Of a DNA stretch of 13,105 nucleotides, positions 11,309-13,105 are shown piece after piece; within the stretch, counting starts at the first letter, position 1; each line of letters starts with the position of its first letter. The DNA is from JAXLWB01 sp046328715 (GTDB taxonomy: Bacteria; Chloroflexota; Anaerolineae; Caldilineales; Caldilineaceae). The position numbers and the translations under genes were made by a program. The stretch is taken from the NCBI GenBank assembly GCA_046328715.1, contig JAXLWB010000088.1, positions 1 to 13,105 of the forward strand, in the 5' to 3' direction. Under the pieces are notes generated by a model. The model was given only the letters and a program-made list of their open reading frames with translations, did no database searches and was not told the DNA's origin.

Positions 11309-13105
11309 ATGACTATTCATATCCTTGCACCGGATGTGGCGGCAAAAATTGCTGCTGGCGAAGTCGTGGAACGCCCAGCCAATGCTGCCAAAGAACTGAT
11401 TGAAAACAGCCTAGATGCAGGAGCCAATGAAGTACGGGTAGAAATTCGCGAAGGAGGTCGGCGTCTTCTCCGTGTGATCGACACCGGTCACGGCATGACT
11501 GCTGAAGATGCCCCACTTGCTTTCGCCCGCCACGCCACGAGTAAATTACAGACAGCCGACGATCTTGATCGAATTGCTACCTTTGGTTTTCGCGGTGAAG
11601 CACTTTATAGCATTGCGGCTGTCAGCCACATCACGCTACTTACCCGACACAAGAGTGAAGAATTTGGTCTCCAACTGCGCTTAGAGGGCGGTGAAGTGGT
11701 AAGCCAGAATCGTGCCGGTTCGCCGGTGGGTACCTCGATCACAATCGAGCATCTCTTCTTCAACACACCAGCCCGCGCCAAATTCCTGCGCCAACCTGCC
11801 ACCGAAGCCGGCCAGATTGCCAGTGTCATCCAACGCTACGCCCTGGCCTATCCCCATGTGCGCTTTAGCCTGATCAATGAGGGTAAACTTGTATTCCAAA
11901 GCAACGGCAGCGGTGATCTTTTCGATGTCCTGGTCAAGGTTTTTGGCGTCGAAGAAGCCAAACAGATGGTTCACTTAGGCATCAGAAACAAGGGGCAAGA
12001 TGCCGAAGAGCAAGGGTTCGACCTGATTGAAGAAGTCGATTTCATGGGCGGCTCAAGCCGTGACAATCTCCACTCTCCCACTCTCCTACTCTCTCAATCG
12101 CCACTTGTCAGCGGCTACACCAGCCTTCCTTCGCTCAATCGCCCCAACCGAGCTGGGATCACACTCTTTGTCAATCGTCGCTATGTCGAAGATCGCACCA
12201 TCACCCATGCGGTGGTGCAAGCCTATCATACATTATTGCCCGGTGGACGCTTCCCGCTGGCGGTCGTTTTGATTGAACTCGATCCCAGCCTGGTCGATGT
12301 CAATGTCCATCCGCAAAAGACCCAAGTTCGTTTTGTCGAAGAGCGTCGTGTCTTCAACGCCGTGCAAAAAGCCATCCGTCGCGCTGTAATCGACGTAACG
12401 CCCATACCTGAAATGTCGGTGGGGGTGGAGGAAGGAGGAATGAGGAGTGAACTTTCCCCTACCTCACCCCTTACCCCTCTTTCCTCAACCTGGTCCGAGC
12501 GGCGTGATCTCATCCTCAATGCTGGCCATCAACAGCAATCCTTTGAACTTTATCCATCACGGACGGTGTCGCCTGCGCCAGAGGTAGACACGGAAAAAAT
12601 GAATGGACAAGGAGCCGCCGCCCCCAGGTCAGACGAGACAAGGCGACAAGGAGAAAATGAGACAATCTCCCAATCTCCCAATCTCCCATCCTTCCCGGAC
12701 AATCCTCCAATCCGCAATTCACAATCCGCAATCCAAAATCCAAAATCCACCCTTCCCCCCCTGCGCGTTGTCGGCCAGATCGGGGCCATGTATATCGTCG
12801 CCGAGGGACCGAGTGGCGTCTACCTGATCGACCAACATGCTGCACACGAGCGGATTTTGTATGAAAAGTTTATGGAACAGCGCTATGGATTGGTGCAGGG
12901 CGGCGTACCCAAGCAGCATCTACTGACGCCATTGACTCTTCATGCTGGTTCAGCCCTGGCGGGTTGGGTAGAGCGCTACCTGGATACCCTGGGCGATGTC
13001 GGTTTTGAGATCGAACCCTTTGGTAGCGACACCTATCTGATCCGTGCTGTGCCCAGCGTGCTCTCTGGCGATGATCCATTACGCAGTCTGGAAGAGATCG
13101 TGCTA
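11309..13105 (+). CDS. mutL: DNA mismatch repair protein MutL, C-terminus cut by window edge
   Basis: 599 codons are present in one open frame, with no stop before the edge. The N-terminal GHKL ATPase has KELIENSLDAGA (catalytic-type E29 and Mg-binding N33, same numbering as E. coli), DTGHGM, ATFGFRGEALYSIAAVS and GTSITIEHLFFNTPARAKFL. The transducer domain has SLNRPNRAGITLFVNRRYVEDR and VDVNVHPQKTQVRF. After a long linker (about 365-484) the C-terminal domain begins with VVGQIGAMYIVAEG and the motif DQHAAHERILYE (from D508), matching DQHA(X2)E(X4)E of MutL endonucleases found in bacteria without MutH. The linker and a site at residues 252-265 carry repeat-derived low-complexity sequence in frame. 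The remaining metal-binding motifs lie outside the window. MutL couples MutS mismatch recognition to strand incision. Its own promoter and divergent neighbour suggest separate expression from the DUF4397 gene. Confidence 0.97.
   Translation, partial: MTIHILAPDVAAKIAAGEVVERPANAAKELIENSLDAGANEVRVEIREGGRRLLRVIDTGHGMTAEDAPLAFARHATSKLQTADDLDRIATFGFRGEALYSIAAVSHITLLTRHKSEEFGLQLRLEGGEVVSQNRAGSPVGTSITIEHLFFNTPARAKFLRQPATEAGQIASVIQRYALAYPHVRFSLINEGKLVFQSNGSGDLFDVLVKVFGVEEAKQMVHLGIRNKGQDAEEQGFDLIEEVDFMGGSSRDNLHSPTLLLSQSPLVSGYTSLPSLNRPNRAGITLFVNRRYVEDRTITHAVVQAYHTLLPGGRFPLAVVLIELDPSLVDVNVHPQKTQVRFVEERRVFNAVQKAIRRAVIDVTPIPEMSVGVEEGGMRSELSPTSPLTPLSSTWSERRDLILNAGHQQQSFELYPSRTVSPAPEVDTEKMNGQGAAAPRSDETRRQGENETISQSPNLPSFPDNPPIRNSQSAIQNPKSTLPPLRVVGQIGAMYIVAEGPSGVYLIDQHAAHERILYEKFMEQRYGLVQGGVPKQHLLTPLTLHAGSALAGWVERYLDTLGDVGFEIEPFGSDTYLIRAVPSVLSGDDPLRSLEEIVL
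12062..12103 (+). repeat. In-frame CTCTCC-type repeat in the MutL N-terminal half
   Basis: A pyrimidine-rich tract of ACTCTCCC-like octamers encodes residues about 252-265 (DNLHSPTLLLSQSP), just before the conserved VSGYTSLPSLNRPNR block of the transducer domain. Base content is very skewed compared with flanking mutL sequence and resembles the right arm of the 8546-8609 repeat. This suggests an in-frame insertion at a surface loop. Confidence 0.6.
12428..12486 (+). repeat. In-frame inverted repeat in the MutL linker
   Basis: Arms 12428-12450 and 12464-12486 are reverse complements at about 18 of 23 positions around a 13-base loop. The purine-rich arm encodes EEGGMRSE-like residues and the pyrimidine-rich arm encodes Ser/Pro/Thr-rich sequence (residues about 374-393). 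The architecture equals that of the intergenic hairpins. Confidence 0.65.
12637..12750 (+). repeat. Tandem 8-mers and 7-mers in the MutL linker
   Basis: GACAAGGC and GACAAGGA stand at 12637-12652, three exact CAATCTCC octamers at 12663-12686, and six tandem heptamers of consensus (C/A)AATCC(G/A) at 12708-12749. All are in frame in mutL (residues about 443-481) and encode Ser/Asn/Gln/Pro-rich sequence. Heptamers shift codon phase with each copy, so the encoded residues vary. Confidence 0.8.

Overview
The window looks like chromosomal DNA of a filamentous-type Chloroflexota bacterium (Caldilineae or Anaerolineae-like). This is an inference. It rests on the LacD-type aldolase beside a long-form Pgi, the DUF2207/SPFH cassette, a secreted DUF4397 protein with a C-terminal YYMPIIF tail, and intergenic hairpins built from tandem 7-8-mers. 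No rRNA, tRNA, CRISPR array, transposase or phage gene was seen. Base composition is moderate and looks even across genes.

Left block (1-5312, all minus strand). Reading leftwards: a TVP38/TMEM64 (VTT-domain) membrane protein, a flavin disulfide oxidoreductase of the mercuric-reductase/lipoamide-dehydrogenase family, a class I LacD-type ketose-bisphosphate aldolase, and glucose-6-phosphate isomerase, which is cut off by the window's left edge. The VTT protein and the oxidoreductase form a pair that is often fused into one polypeptide in other bacteria. Aldolase and Pgi form a glycolysis pair.

Middle block (5313-10430, plus strand). After a 558-base divergent intergenic region come four co-directional genes: a DUF2207 membrane protein with a 15-glycine C-terminal tail; a two-helix membrane protein with a possible winged-helix segment and a four-cysteine zinc ribbon; a helical protein with no recognised domain; and an SPFH/band-7 protein carrying an excisionase-like helix-turn-helix at its C-terminus. 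SPFH, zinc-ribbon and membrane partners recall the Bacillus pspA-ydjGHI envelope-stress operon, but no PspA is present. This is the most likely under-described system in the window.

Right block (10431-13105). A small DUF4397 exported protein (minus) converges on the SPFH gene. It is divergent from mutL (plus), which runs off the right edge at codon 599 and has the endonuclease-type DQHA(X2)E(X4)E motif. A foldable 78-base element and a probable leaderless extended -10 promoter lie between them.

Most gene boundaries carry an imperfect inverted repeat whose arms are tandem 7- or 8-base units, with a different unit at each place (GTGATCC, CAGTAGGA, AGATTGGG, GCAAAGTT and others). The same kind of sequence sits in frame at three places inside mutL: one in the N-terminal half and two in the interdomain linker.
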